Part shown: piece by piece, positions 30,864-39,269 of the stretch
Numbering within the stretch: the first letter of the stretch is position 1
How the letters are laid out: each line of letters begins with the position of its first letter
NCBI RefSeq assembly: GCF_003762925.1
Contig: NZ_RJUK01000001.1
Coordinates: 1,302,001 to 1,366,000 of the forward strand
Length of the DNA stretch: 64,000 bases
Source: Marinimicrobium koreense
Lineage (GTDB): Bacteria; Pseudomonadota; Gammaproteobacteria; Pseudomonadales; Cellvibrionaceae
Direction: 5' to 3'
Notes under the pieces: model-generated
What the model saw: the letters and a program-made list of their open reading frames with translations, nothing else
Database searches by the model: none
What the model was told of the DNA's origin: nothing
Program-made: the position numbers and the translations under genes

Positions 30864-31378
30864 GAGGGGGATTGGGCCTGCTTGCGCGCCTTGGCCTCGG
30901 CCCGGCGCTGGCGGAAAAAGTCGGTCAGTTGCTGCTGGCAGGCGTCGGCGAGTACGCCGCCCTGCACTTCCAGCCAGTGATTGTAGTAGTCCGTCTGTGC
31001 CAGTTGATTGCGGCTTTCCACCACGCCGGCTTTGGGTTCGGTGGTGCCGTAGACCAGTCGCGCCACGCGGGCGTGAATGAGCGCGCCGATGCACATGGTG
31101 CAGGGCTCCAGGGTCACATACAGGGTGGTGTCCGGCAGACGGTAGTTCTGCTCCCCTGCGGCGGCCTGACGCAGCGCCACTACTTCGGCGTGGGCCGTGG
31201 GGTCCTTCGCGCCGATGGGTTGATTGAAGCCTTCGCCCAGCACATCATCGTGGCGCACCAGCACGGCGCCCACCGGCACTTCGCCCTGTTGGGCGCCCTG
31301 CTCGGCCAGTGCCAGGGCCCGCTGCATCCAGTATTCGTCCCGTTTGTTCTGATCGTCCGTCGTTACTGTCCCGCCCAC
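30860..31378 (-). CDS. tadA: tRNA-specific adenosine deaminase
   Basis: Converts A34 to inosine in tRNA-Arg(ACG), needed for wobble decoding. The 172-residue protein has the zinc and catalytic motifs HAEVVALRQA (His and proton-shuttle Glu) and PCTMCIGA (two Cys), preceded by EYWMQRALALAEQ and VPVGAVLV. The start is GTG at 31378 with AAGGA six bases upstream. It overlaps the DUF1653 gene by 16 bases. A carboxyl basic extension (RQRRAEAKARKQAQ) may aid tRNA contact. Confidence 0.95.
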   Translation of the reverse strand: MGGTVTTDDQNKRDEYWMQRALALAEQGAQQGEVPVGAVLVRHDDVLGEGFNQPIGAKDPTAHAEVVALRQAAAGEQNYRLPDTTLYVTLEPCTMCIGALIHARVARLVYGTTEPKAGVVESRNQLAQTDYYNHWLEVQGGVLADACQQQLTDFFRQRRAEAKARKQAQSPS

Positions 31379-31632
31379 AGGTGATCCTTCTCCATGGGTT
31401 CGACATAGGCAAAACGCGGTACGGTTTCCCCCGCGACTTCCACCGATTCGTTAAACATGGACAGCGGTCGGACCCAGAGGCTGTAGTCGCCGTAGAGGCA
31501 GCGATAAACCACCATGGCCTCCCCGGTTTCGCTGTGGGTGGCCACTTCGAGTACCTGGTAGTCCTTGCCTTTGTAGTGGCGATAGCGGCCGGGTTTGAGC
31601 GGCTCGTCGGGTCGTTCTTCGGTTTTGTTCAT
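31363..31632 (-). CDS. DUF1653 domain protein
   Basis: Small cytoplasmic protein of 89 residues. The family pattern is PGRYRHYKGKDYQVLEVATHSETGEAMVVYRCLYGDYSLWVRPLSMF (positions 14-60), a compact beta fold. DUF1653 proteins are widespread in proteobacteria without a proven function. It is the gene before tadA in a dense operon, with stop and start overlapping by 16 bases, 38 bases after the CoA transferase. Confidence 0.88.
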   Translation of the reverse strand: MNKTEERPDEPLKPGRYRHYKGKDYQVLEVATHSETGEAMVVYRCLYGDYSLWVRPLSMFNESVEVAGETVPRFAYVEPMEKDHLWAGQ

Positions 31633-31670
31633 AGCAGATTACTCGTTCTATCGCGCGTCGTATCGCGCCG

Positions 31671-32879
31671 CTACACAATGCCCTGTTCGCGCAAATGACT
31701 CAAGTCCTCGGCGCTCAGGCCCAGCGCTTCCTGCAAGACACCATCGGTGTGTTGCCCCACCTCGGGGCCAGGCCAGTTGGTGCCGCCGGGGGTACTCTCC
31801 AGGCGCGGCATCATGGCCGGGATTTTCAGCGGCTTGCCATTGATTTCCACCTGCTCGAACAGGCCCCGCGCCTGAAAGTGCGGATCGGCCATCATATCCG
31901 CGACATTGTAGATCGGGCCCGAGGGCACCCGCGCCGCTTCGAGTTTGGCCAGAACCTCTGAGGACTCGAGGGAGCCACACCAGTCGGACAGAGCACCGTC
32001 GATGGCTTCCACGCATTCGACCCGCCCGGCGTTGGTGGCCATGCGCGGGTCGTCCGCCATGTCCGGCCGGTCCGCCGCGCGCATCAGGCGCTGAAAAATG
32101 GAATCGCCGTTGCCGCCGATCACCACGTATTTGCCGTCTTTGCACCGGTAGGTGTTGGTGGGCACGATGCCGGTAACGGTGGTGCCCGAGGGCTCGCGGA
32201 TGATGCCAGCGCCGTCGTATTCCGGCACCACTGCTTCCATCAGGTTGAACATGGCCTCATACAGGGCGACATCCACCACCTGCCCCTCTCCGCCCGGCTG
32301 CCGCTCGCGTTCGAACAACGCCAGGGTAATGCCCAGGGCGGCGTGCAGGCCGGCGATGGTATCACCAATGCTCAGGTTGGGCCGCACCGGGGCCTGATCC
32401 GGGTGGCCGTTAACGTAGCGGAAGCCGCTCATGCCTTCACAGACCGAGGCGAAGCCCGGCTTTTTGGCGTAGGGGCCGGTCTGGCCGAAGCCGGAAATGC
32501 GGCAGTAGACCAGTGCCGGGTTGCTCTGCTTGATGACGTCGGGGCCGAGGCGCCAATCTTCCATGACGCCGGGGCGGAAGTTTTCGATCAGGACGTCGGC
32601 ACTGTCGATCAGTTGCCGGGCGATCTCGCGGCCTTTGTCCTGTTTGAGGTCGAGGGTGACGCTTTTTTTGTTGCGGCCCAGGCTGCGCCACCACAGGGAG
32701 GTGCCGTCTTCCACCACGCGCCAGCCGCGCAGGGCGTCGCCTTTGCCCGGCGGTTCGATTTTGATGACCTCGGCCCCGAAGTAGGCGAGCATGCAGCCGG
32801 CGAAGGGACCGGCAATGAGTTGGCCCAGTTCGATGACGCGGATGCCTTCGAGGGGACGGTGGGGGGTGGCTTTTGTCAT
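31671..32879 (-). CDS. CaiB/BaiF family CoA transferase
   Basis: Class III CoA transferase of 402 residues that moves CoA between carboxylic acids. The amino end has the family hallmark RVIELGQLIAGPFAGCMLAYFGAEVIKIEPP, then LDLKQDKGREIARQLI and LIENFRPGVM. YCRISGFGQTGPYA supports the assignment, and the catalytic Asp lies in the central region near GDTIAGLHAALGI. The specific substrate is unknown. The ATG overlaps the quinone oxidoreductase stop by ATGA. Its partner genes give no clear pathway. Confidence 0.9.
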   Translation of the reverse strand: MTKATPHRPLEGIRVIELGQLIAGPFAGCMLAYFGAEVIKIEPPGKGDALRGWRVVEDGTSLWWRSLGRNKKSVTLDLKQDKGREIARQLIDSADVLIENFRPGVMEDWRLGPDVIKQSNPALVYCRISGFGQTGPYAKKPGFASVCEGMSGFRYVNGHPDQAPVRPNLSIGDTIAGLHAALGITLALFERERQPGGEGQVVDVALYEAMFNLMEAVVPEYDGAGIIREPSGTTVTGIVPTNTYRCKDGKYVVIGGNGDSIFQRLMRAADRPDMADDPRMATNAGRVECVEAIDGALSDWCGSLESSEVLAKLEAARVPSGPIYNVADMMADPHFQARGLFEQVEINGKPLKIPAMMPRLESTPGGTNWPGPEVGQHTDGVLQEALGLSAEDLSHLREQGIV

Positions 32880-33871
32880 AGGTTGATAATGGCTTTGCCG
32901 ATCAGGGTGTTGGATTCCATTAGCTCGTGGGCTTTTTGGGTGTCACTTATTGCGAAACGGTGATTGATCAAAGGCCTCACACGTCCGAGGGCGATCAGCG
33001 GCCAGACGCGTTGTTCCAGTTCGCGGGCGATGCCGGCTTTTACTTCGGCGCTCTGGGCTCTGAGTGTCGAACCGGTCAGGGTCAGCCGCTTGAGCATGAG
33101 CGGCATCAAGTCTACCTCGACTTTACTGCCGTTCAGAAACGCGATATTGACGATGCGCCCTTCTTTGGCAGCCGCTTTGATGTTGCGTTGGACGTAGTCA
33201 CCGCCGACCATATCCAGAATTACATCGGCGCCCTGCCCGTCGGTGAAGGCTTTGACTTCGGTGACAAAATCCTCTTCGCGGTAGTTGATCGCCCGGTCGG
33301 CTCCGAGTGCCAGACAGGCCTCGCACTTTTCCGGGCTGCCGGCGGTCACGATGACCCGCTGATCCAGCGCCTTGGCCAACTGGATGGCGGTGGTGCCAAT
33401 ACCACTGGCGCCGCCGTGAACCAGCAGGGTTTCGCCCGGCTGGATTCCGGCCCGCTGCCACAGGTTGTGCCAGACGGTGAACAGGGTTTCCGGCAGCGCG
33501 GCGGCATCCTCAAGGGCTACACCGTCGGGTACCGGCAGGCATTGGTCGGCCGGGGCGACGGCGTATTCGGCGTAGCCGCCACCGTTGACCAGGGCACAGA
33601 CCCGGTCGCCCAACTGCCAACGCTGAACGCCCTCGCCAACGGCAACGACCGTTCCCGAGACTTCCAGGCCGAGCACCGGGGAGGCATCGTCCGGCGGTGG
33701 GTAGAGTCCCTGCCGCTGCAGTACGTCCGGGCGGTTAACCCCGGCGGCGGCCACCTGAATCAGCACCTCATCGGGGCGTGGCTCCGGCGCGGGGCCCTCG
33801 GCCAGGGTCAAGACCGAGGGCTTGCCAGGGGCATCGTAGTGTACGTAACGCATGGGGGTAACACTGGGCAT
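32876..33871 (-). CDS. NADPH:quinone oxidoreductase (PIG3/QorA-like MDR family)
   Basis: Zinc-independent medium-chain dehydrogenase of 331 residues. GroES-like domain (about 1-125; AAGVNRPDVLQRQGLYPPP) and Rossmann domain (about 135-290; ETLLVHGGASGIGTTAIQLAKAL) are visible. The AAGVNRPDVLQR and HGGASGIGTTA forms are typical of the PIG3/TP53I3 type. GGAG precedes the ATG by eight bases, inside the pdxH end; the gene starts two bases after the pdxH stop and ends overlapping the next gene. It reduces quinones one electron at a time in related proteins. Confidence 0.9.
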   Translation of the reverse strand: MPSVTPMRYVHYDAPGKPSVLTLAEGPAPEPRPDEVLIQVAAAGVNRPDVLQRQGLYPPPDDASPVLGLEVSGTVVAVGEGVQRWQLGDRVCALVNGGGYAEYAVAPADQCLPVPDGVALEDAAALPETLFTVWHNLWQRAGIQPGETLLVHGGASGIGTTAIQLAKALDQRVIVTAGSPEKCEACLALGADRAINYREEDFVTEVKAFTDGQGADVILDMVGGDYVQRNIKAAAKEGRIVNIAFLNGSKVEVDLMPLMLKRLTLTGSTLRAQSAEVKAGIARELEQRVWPLIALGRVRPLINHRFAISDTQKAHELMESNTLIGKAIINL

Positions 33872-33873
33872 TG

Positions 33874-34518
33874 CTACGGCTCCAGCCGGTCGATGGTCCA
33901 GTTGCCATCGGGCTGCAGGTTGTACTCAAACCGGTCGTGCAGGCGGTGGGCTCCGCCCTGCCAGAATTCCATCTGGTGGGGGCGAACCCGGTAACCGCCC
34001 CAGAACTCCGGCAGCGGGATGTCCTGCCCCTTAAAACGCTGTTCCAGTTCCCGAACGTGGGCCATCAGTGTCTCGCGGGAATCGACCGCGCGACTCTGAT
34101 GGGACGCCCAGGCGGACAGTTGGCTTTCCCGGGGGCGGGAATGAAAATAACGCTCGGACTCCTCCGCCGACAGCGATTCGGCGATACCACAGACATCCAC
34201 CTGGCGCTCCAGGGTATGCCAGGGAAAGTGCAGGCTGACTTTGGGGTTGGCGGCCAGTTCTCGCCCCTTGCGACTGGTGCGGTTGGTGTAGAACACGAAG
34301 CCGTCGGCATCCAGCCCCTTGAGCAGCACAATACGTTGGGAGGGCTGCCCGTCCGGGGAGGCGGAGGCGAGTACCATGGCGGTGGGGTCGGGAATCTCTG
34401 CCTTCACCGCCTGCTCCATCCAGACTTCAAACTGGTCTATGGGGTTGGCACTCAAATCTTCCAGGTTCAAACCTCCGCGCAAGTACTCCCGGCGCAGACT
34501 CTGCAAATCAAGACCCAT
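33874..34518 (-). CDS. pdxH: Pyridoxamine 5'-phosphate oxidase
   Basis: FMN enzyme that makes pyridoxal 5'-phosphate. The 214-residue protein has LRREYLRGGLNLEDLSANPIDQFEVWM, RIVLLKGLDADGFVFYTN, SRKGRELAANP and the end block FWGGYRVRPHQMEFWQGG..RLHDRF that binds PLP/FMN. A longer upstream frame exists but only the ATG at 34518 has GGAG eight bases upstream and the family amino end. It is the first gene of the pdxH-tadA-flavoprotein series and diverges from mobA across 129 bases. Confidence 0.96.
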   Translation of the reverse strand: MGLDLQSLRREYLRGGLNLEDLSANPIDQFEVWMEQAVKAEIPDPTAMVLASASPDGQPSQRIVLLKGLDADGFVFYTNRTSRKGRELAANPKVSLHFPWHTLERQVDVCGIAESLSAEESERYFHSRPRESQLSAWASHQSRAVDSRETLMAHVRELEQRFKGQDIPLPEFWGGYRVRPHQMEFWQGGAHRLHDRFEYNLQPDGNWTIDRLEP

Positions 34519-34647
34519 ACTCAAGACTCCGGTGAAAACCGACCCCGCAGGCGCGGAATCGTTAAAAAAATCGACACAAAACAGTCGCGCGTTTAATCTC
34601 TTACCGCGTATAGTACTGGTAAAACCCGACACCGTTAACCAGAGATT

Positions 34648-35280
34648 ATGAACGACAGACCCCAGATTCCGGGCATTATCCTTGCCGGAGGACTCGCCCG
34701 CCGCATGGGCGGCGGCGATAAGTGCCTGCTGCCGCTGGGCGGCCAGACCCTGCTCCAGCGGGCGATTGCCAAAGCCAGGCCCCAGGTCACCGAGCTGCTG
34801 CTCAACGCCAACGGTAACCATCTGAGGTTTACCCGCAGCGGGCTGACGGTGCTGTCCGACGAGTATCCCAACTTCCCCGGCCCTCTGGCGGGCATTCACG
34901 CCGGTTTGCAGTGGCTGGAAAACCATCGCCCCGACCATCAATGGATGGCCAGTTTTGCCAGTGACACGCCGTTTTTCCCCGACAACCTGGTCAGTGAACT
35001 GTACCAGCGCGCTCTGGAGACAGAGGCATCTCTGATCCTGGCTCGCTCCGGCGAGCAGACTCACCCGATTTTCGGGTTGTGGCACCGCTCTCTGCTGCCG
35101 GCCGTGCGCGATGCGCTGCGGTCGGACCAGACGCCACGACTACAAGACTGGGCACGGGAGCAGAAGGCCGAATCGGTGACCTTTGAGCAGACCGGCTATG
35201 ACCCGTTTTTCAACATCAATCGCCCTCAGGATCTGTACGATGCCGAGGCGCTACTGCCGCTGACCGACCGCGCCCGCTAG
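34648..35280 (+). CDS. mobA: Molybdenum cofactor guanylyltransferase
   Basis: Adds GMP to molybdopterin to make the bis-MGD cofactor. The 210-residue protein has the nucleotide signature ILAGGLARRMGGGDKCLLPLGG at residues 11-32, the Asp-containing FASDTPFFP, and the GxWHRSL region. No other molybdenum gene is nearby, but solitary mobA is common. TATAGT at 34609-34614 is a possible -10 element, without a clear -35. Confidence 0.95.
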   Translation: MNDRPQIPGIILAGGLARRMGGGDKCLLPLGGQTLLQRAIAKARPQVTELLLNANGNHLRFTRSGLTVLSDEYPNFPGPLAGIHAGLQWLENHRPDHQWMASFASDTPFFPDNLVSELYQRALETEASLILARSGEQTHPIFGLWHRSLLPAVRDALRSDQTPRLQDWAREQKAESVTFEQTGYDPFFNINRPQDLYDAEALLPLTDRAR

Positions 35281-35304
35281 CCCCTGTTACCCAGGGCCGA
35301 GCCC

Positions 35305-35333
35305 GTGCAATACGAGCCCCTTTCCGGTATACT
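35305..35333 (+). promoter_or_regulatory. Candidate promoter of the sulP leader
   Basis: TATACT at 35328-35333 is a strong -10 box. GTGCAA 17 bases upstream is a weak -35. Transcription from here would give a leader of about 275 bases before the SulP start. Confidence 0.4.
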
Positions 35334-35368
35334 CCGCCGCCTTCAAACCAAGCCACCGGCCTCACGGC

Positions 35369-35458
35369 ATGCGCGCCGTTCCAGTCTGGGTGCTGATGAT
35401 AACGATACTCATCACCGGTCTCGCGACTTGGCAGTTGACCCCGGGCATTAAGCCCTGA
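35369..35458 (+). CDS. 29-residue hydrophobic peptide in the sulP leader
   Basis: ATG-to-TGA frame encoding [18 protein letters not shown] followed by [11 protein letters not shown]: a single hydrophobic helix with a short polar end. It lies about 36 bases after a candidate -10 box and about 160 bases before sulP. The ribosome site is weak. It may be a small membrane protein, a leader peptide, or chance. Confidence 0.35.
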   Translation: MRAVPVWVLMITILITGLATWQLTPGIKP

Positions 35459-35502
35459 AGGTTGGCCCACGGAAGTTCCCGTTGCCCGCCCAGTTGACTT
35501 GT

Positions 35503-35544
35503 AAACCGCCTCCTATCGGCCGGTTTGCCAGCCGGTTTTCTCTT
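35503..35544 (+). promoter_or_regulatory. Candidate alternative hairpins in the sulP leader
   Basis: GCCGGTTT occurs twice (35519-35526, 35531-35538). A single AAACCG (35503-35508) can pair with either copy, but not both. The second copy is followed by TTCTCTTTT, so one fold would resemble a terminator. Pairings are short (6 bp), so an attenuator is only a possibility. Confidence 0.3.
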
Positions 35545-35616
35545 TTCAAAACCATCGGTGACGCCCACCCTGTGCGGCCGTCCACGGTATTGACTTCGAT
35601 CTGCTGGAAGATACTT

Positions 35617-37101
35617 ATGCTCGCAAACATTCGACAGGATTGGTTCTCGAATTTCAAAGGCGACAGCCTCGCCGGCATTGTGGTGGCGCTGGCGCTGATT
35701 CCCGAAGCCATCGCCTTCTCTATCATTGCCGGAGTCGACCCCAAGGTCGGCCTCTACGCCTCTTTCTGCATTGCCGTGGTCACCGCGTTTGTGGGTGGCC
35801 GCCCGGGCATGATTTCCGCCGCCACTGGCGCCATGGCGCTGCTGATGGTCACGCTGGTGAAAGAGCATGGGCTGGAATACCTCCTCGCCGCCACCTTGCT
35901 GACCGGGGTCTTTCAGATTATTGCCGGAATGTTAAAGCTGGGGGCACTGATGCGGTTTGTTTCCCGCTCGGTGGTGACCGGGTTTGTGAATGCCCTGGCA
36001 ATTCTGATTTTCCTGGCTCAGCTGCCGGAAATCACCGGGCAAAATGCCACCCTGCCGGTGTATATCATGCTTGCGGCGGGCCTCGGTATCATCTATCTGT
36101 TTCCGCTGCTGACCAAAGCCGTTCCCTCCCCGCTGGTGTGCATCATTGTCCTGACCGGTATCGCCATGTACCTCGGTATGGACATCCGCACCGTGGGCGA
36201 TATGGGCGAGCTGCCGGACAGCCTGCCGGTATTCCTGTGGCCCGACGTACCGCTGACCTTTGAAACCCTGCAGATCATTTTCCCGTACTCAATCACCCTG
36301 GCGGTGGTCGGCCTGTTGGAGTCCATGATGACCGCCACCATCGTGGATGACCTGACCGACACCCCGAGTAACAAGAACCGGGAGTGCATTGGCCAGGGTA
36401 CCGCCAATATCGGCTCGGGCCTGCTCGGTGGTATGGCCGGTTGTGCCATGATCGGCCAGTCGGTGATCAACGTGAAATCCGGCGGTCGCACCCGTCTTTC
36501 GACCTTGACCGCCGGGGTCGTGCTGCTGATTCTGGTGGTCTTTCTGGACGAGTGGGTCGCTGCAATCCCCATGGCCGCTCTGGTGGCGGTGATGATCATG
36601 GTGTCGATTGGTACCTTCAGCTGGTCTTCGGTCAAGAACCTCAAAGACAACCCCAAGAGCTCCAGCATCGTCATGGTCAGCACGGTGGTTGTGGTGGTCG
36701 CCACCCACAACCTGGCGCTCGGTGTGCTGGTGGGCGTGCTGTTGAGCGCGCTGTTCTTCGCTCGCAAAGTGGGCGATATTCTGTACATCGGCTCCAGCCT
36801 CTCGGACGACGGCGAGCATCGTACCTACCATGTGGTCGGGCAGGTATTCTTCACCTCCGCCGAGCAATTTATTGACGGGTTCGATTTCAAAGAGGCGATT
36901 GAAAAGGTTACCATCGATCTGCACCGCGCCCACTTCTGGGACATTACGGCGATCAGTTCCCTCGATAAAGTGGTGCTGAAGTTCCGCCGCGAAGGGACCG
37001 ATGTGGAGTTGATTGGCCTGAACGAGGCCAGCGCGACACTGGTGGACCGCTTCGCCGTGCACGACAAGCCGGACGCTGTTGAACGCCTGATGGGCCACTA
37101 A
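35617..37101 (+). CDS. SulP family inorganic anion transporter
   Basis: Inner-membrane transporter of 494 residues with the SLC26/SulP fold: membrane domain about 15-380 ([36 protein letters not shown] is the family opening; [17 protein letters not shown] follows) and a carboxyl STAS domain ([24 protein letters not shown]). Sulfate, bicarbonate or another anion could be the substrate. The ATG at 35617 has GGAAG seven bases upstream. A tandem Usp gene starts 14 bases after its stop, and SulP-Usp pairing recurs in bacteria, suggesting nucleotide-linked control of transport. Confidence 0.9.
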   Translation: MLANIRQDWFSNFKGDSLAGIVVALALIPEAIAFSIIAGVDPKVGLYASFCIAVVTAFVGGRPGMISAATGAMALLMVTLVKEHGLEYLLAATLLTGVFQIIAGMLKLGALMRFVSRSVVTGFVNALAILIFLAQLPEITGQNATLPVYIMLAAGLGIIYLFPLLTKAVPSPLVCIIVLTGIAMYLGMDIRTVGDMGELPDSLPVFLWPDVPLTFETLQIIFPYSITLAVVGLLESMMTATIVDDLTDTPSNKNRECIGQGTANIGSGLLGGMAGCAMIGQSVINVKSGGRTRLSTLTAGVVLLILVVFLDEWVAAIPMAALVAVMIMVSIGTFSWSSVKNLKDNPKSSSIVMVSTVVVVVATHNLALGVLVGVLLSALFFARKVGDILYIGSSLSDDGEHRTYHVVGQVFFTSAEQFIDGFDFKEAIEKVTIDLHRAHFWDITAISSLDKVVLKFRREGTDVELIGLNEASATLVDRFAVHDKPDAVERLMGH

Positions 37102-37115
37102 CCGAGAGAATGAGT

Positions 37116-37970
37116 ATGCACAACAAAGTGATTGCCTGTATCGATGACTCTCAATACGCCGAATCCGTCTGTGATTACGCGGCCTGGTCCGCCCAGCGCA
37201 TGGATGCACCGCTGAGCCTGGTGCACGTGCTGGACGAACCCACTCAGGGCAGAAAACAGAACCTGAGCGGCAGCATCGGCTTTGGCTCTCAGGAGGCGCT
37301 GCTGGAAGAGCTCGCCAGCCTGGACGAGCAACGCTCCAAAGTGGCCATGGAACACGGCCGACTGATGCTCAAGGCCGCCCGTGAACGGGTGGAGCAGAAC
37401 GGTGTACCCGAGGTGGAAACCCGCCAGCGTCACGGCGAGCTGGTCAGCGCTCTGGCCGAGCTGGAAACCGAAACCCGAATGCTGGTGGTGGGCAAGCGCG
37501 GTGCGGACACCGCCTCGGCCCACGGGCATATCGGCAGTCACCTGGAACAGATCATCCGCACCCTGCACCGGCCGATTCTCATTGCCCAACAGAGTTTTGA
37601 GCCGCCCAAGGCGATCATGTTCGCCTTTGACGGCAGTGCCACCACCCGCAAGGGCGTGGACATGGTAGCCGCCAGCCCATTGTTCAAAGGCATTCCGATT
37701 CACCTGGTCACGGTCGGTGCCGACGTCGACAGCAACCGCGAACAGTTGGACTGGGCCAAGAACAAACTGACCGAAGCGGGTTTTGAAACCGAGGCCACCA
37801 TTATTGCCGGTGACCCGGAAACCGTTCTGGAAGAGTATCAGCACACCCACAATATCGATCTGCTGATCATGGGCGCCTACGGCCATTCGCGTATTCGCCA
37901 GTTGATCGTGGGTAGCACCACCACTCACATGATCAGCAAAACCCGCATTTCACTGATGGTGCTGCGCTGA
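37116..37970 (+). CDS. Tandem universal stress protein paired with SulP
   Basis: Cytoplasmic protein of 284 residues with two Usp domains (about 3-145 and 165-284). The second keeps the ATP-binding pattern G-2x-G-9x-G-S-T (GAYGHSRIRQLIVGSTT). The first ends VVGKRGADTASAHGHIGSHLEQI, a degenerate form. Distinct in sequence from the Usp at 8238. Starts could be ATG 37110 or 37116; GAGAG spacing favours the second. It is transcribed with sulP and abuts the VanZ-like gene by two bases. Confidence 0.88.
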   Translation: MHNKVIACIDDSQYAESVCDYAAWSAQRMDAPLSLVHVLDEPTQGRKQNLSGSIGFGSQEALLEELASLDEQRSKVAMEHGRLMLKAARERVEQNGVPEVETRQRHGELVSALAELETETRMLVVGKRGADTASAHGHIGSHLEQIIRTLHRPILIAQQSFEPPKAIMFAFDGSATTRKGVDMVAASPLFKGIPIHLVTVGADVDSNREQLDWAKNKLTEAGFETEATIIAGDPETVLEEYQHTHNIDLLIMGAYGHSRIRQLIVGSTTTHMISKTRISLMVLR

Positions 37971-37972
37971 GT

Positions 37973-38353
37973 ATGACCGTTCCGGCGTGGTGGCGGCCGC
38001 TGTGCCGGTGGCAGTTCGTCCTGCTACTGGCGATTTACAGCTACTTTGGGCTCACCACCGCTTCCGGCCCCCATATTCCGCAATACAACGACAAGCTGAT
38101 GCATTTTCTCGGCTATGGCGTTGCCGGCTGGTCAATCACCGTTGCCTTGCCGGGCTGGCCGGTGTGGCAGCGTCTTCTGGTGTTGGTGGCGTACTCGACG
38201 GGCATTGAAGTGATCCAGCATTTCTTGCCGCCGCGCACCTTCAGCCTCGGCGATATTCTGGCGAATATCGGCGGCGCCCTCTTGGGTCTCGGGTCGGCCG
38301 AGCTGGCTCGCCGGCTTGCACCCAACCTCAGCCGAACGTTACTCGAACGCTGA
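37973..38353 (+). CDS. VanZ-like membrane protein
   Basis: Inner-membrane protein of 126 residues with about four hydrophobic segments. The VanZ-family pattern NDKLMHFLGYGVAGW and HFLPPRTFSLGDILANIGGALLG is clear. VanZ confers low-level teicoplanin resistance in enterococci, but Gram-negative homologues have no known role. It begins two bases after the Usp stop, so it is likely co-transcribed with sulP-usp. Its last 15 bases overlap the convergent CHASE gene. Confidence 0.85.
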   Translation: MTVPAWWRPLCRWQFVLLLAIYSYFGLTTASGPHIPQYNDKLMHFLGYGVAGWSITVALPGWPVWQRLLVLVAYSTGIEVIQHFLPPRTFSLGDILANIGGALLGLGSAELARRLAPNLSRTLLER

Positions 38354-39223
38354 CTCCGGACCTCGGGCGCCCCGGGTCATTCGCTGACGTCGATGCAGCA
38401 CCGCGGAGTAGGTTCCCAGCGCCGCCACCAGCGCCAGCACCCAACCGAATATCCGCAAAATAAATACTGGCAACCAGTGAGTATCGCCCGTACGGGTCTG
38501 AACCACAAACTCCCAGTCCCGCCCGGAAGTCAGTCGTACTGTCTCATCCTGGCTGAACAGCGTCGATTCGCCCCAGAGGTAAACGGGCGGCTGATTTCGC
38601 CGGTTCGCCCGCACCGAAAAACGGTGCCGACTGTCACCTTCCATGACCGCGAACATGGCCTCCAGCAGGGGCTCAGCGTCAATCACGGTCGAGAGCAGCC
38701 CCCAGTAAGCATCATCGATGTAAATCGGATCGCGGTACACAAACGCCTCACCTCCCTGCAGCAGTTTGACCCCTTCAGACAAGATGGGCCGACGTTGCTC
38801 TACCGCACGCTTTACATCCGGCCACTGCGATTCCAGCTCGCGGTAATCCAGACCAATGGCGGCCTGGTTGCCCTCTTCTGGATAGACGTAGGTCAGTTTA
38901 TAGTCGACCGCCACCCCAAAATTGCGGATCAGGGGGCTGGTCTGATAGGCGACGCGCAGAATGCTGAGAATTTCTTCCCGCTCCAGGGAATCGTGCCGCA
39001 CGGAAAAGTAGCTGCTTAAGCCCCGCGTCAGATACAGCACGTTGTTCAGTTCCCGTTCGGCGTTAGAGCGAAGATCGGCCGCGAACGTCAGCGCCTGCAG
39101 CCGCTGTTCGCTATAGAGTTTCCCCTTATAGGCAAAGATGACCCCCTCAACCACTCCGATCACCAACAGGAAAATCAGTGCGGGCAGAATCAGGGGCGAG
39201 CGTTTCCCAGGCGGTTGACTCAA
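38339..39223 (-). CDS. Stand-alone CHASE domain sensor
   Basis: Membrane protein of 294 residues: helix near 11-31, a periplasmic CHASE domain (about 50-220; YLTRGLSSYFSVRHD, FGVAVDYKLTYVYPEEGNQAAIGLDYRE), a second helix near 250-272, and a 22-residue cytosolic tail. CHASE domains sense small ligands such as cytokinin-like or fatty-acid molecules and normally feed a GGDEF, EAL or histidine kinase. Here no output domain follows. The frame ends normally, overlapping vanZ by 15 bases. It may signal through a separate partner or be a truncated receptor. Confidence 0.8.
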   Translation of the reverse strand: MSQPPGKRSPLILPALIFLLVIGVVEGVIFAYKGKLYSEQRLQALTFAADLRSNAERELNNVLYLTRGLSSYFSVRHDSLEREEILSILRVAYQTSPLIRNFGVAVDYKLTYVYPEEGNQAAIGLDYRELESQWPDVKRAVEQRRPILSEGVKLLQGGEAFVYRDPIYIDDAYWGLLSTVIDAEPLLEAMFAVMEGDSRHRFSVRANRRNQPPVYLWGESTLFSQDETVRLTSGRDWEFVVQTRTGDTHWLPVFILRIFGWVLALVAALGTYSAVLHRRQRMTRGARGPESAFE

Positions 39224-39269
39224 ACCGGAATTACCTCCATATCAAAGCGACGCAGAACCATCATACGCC

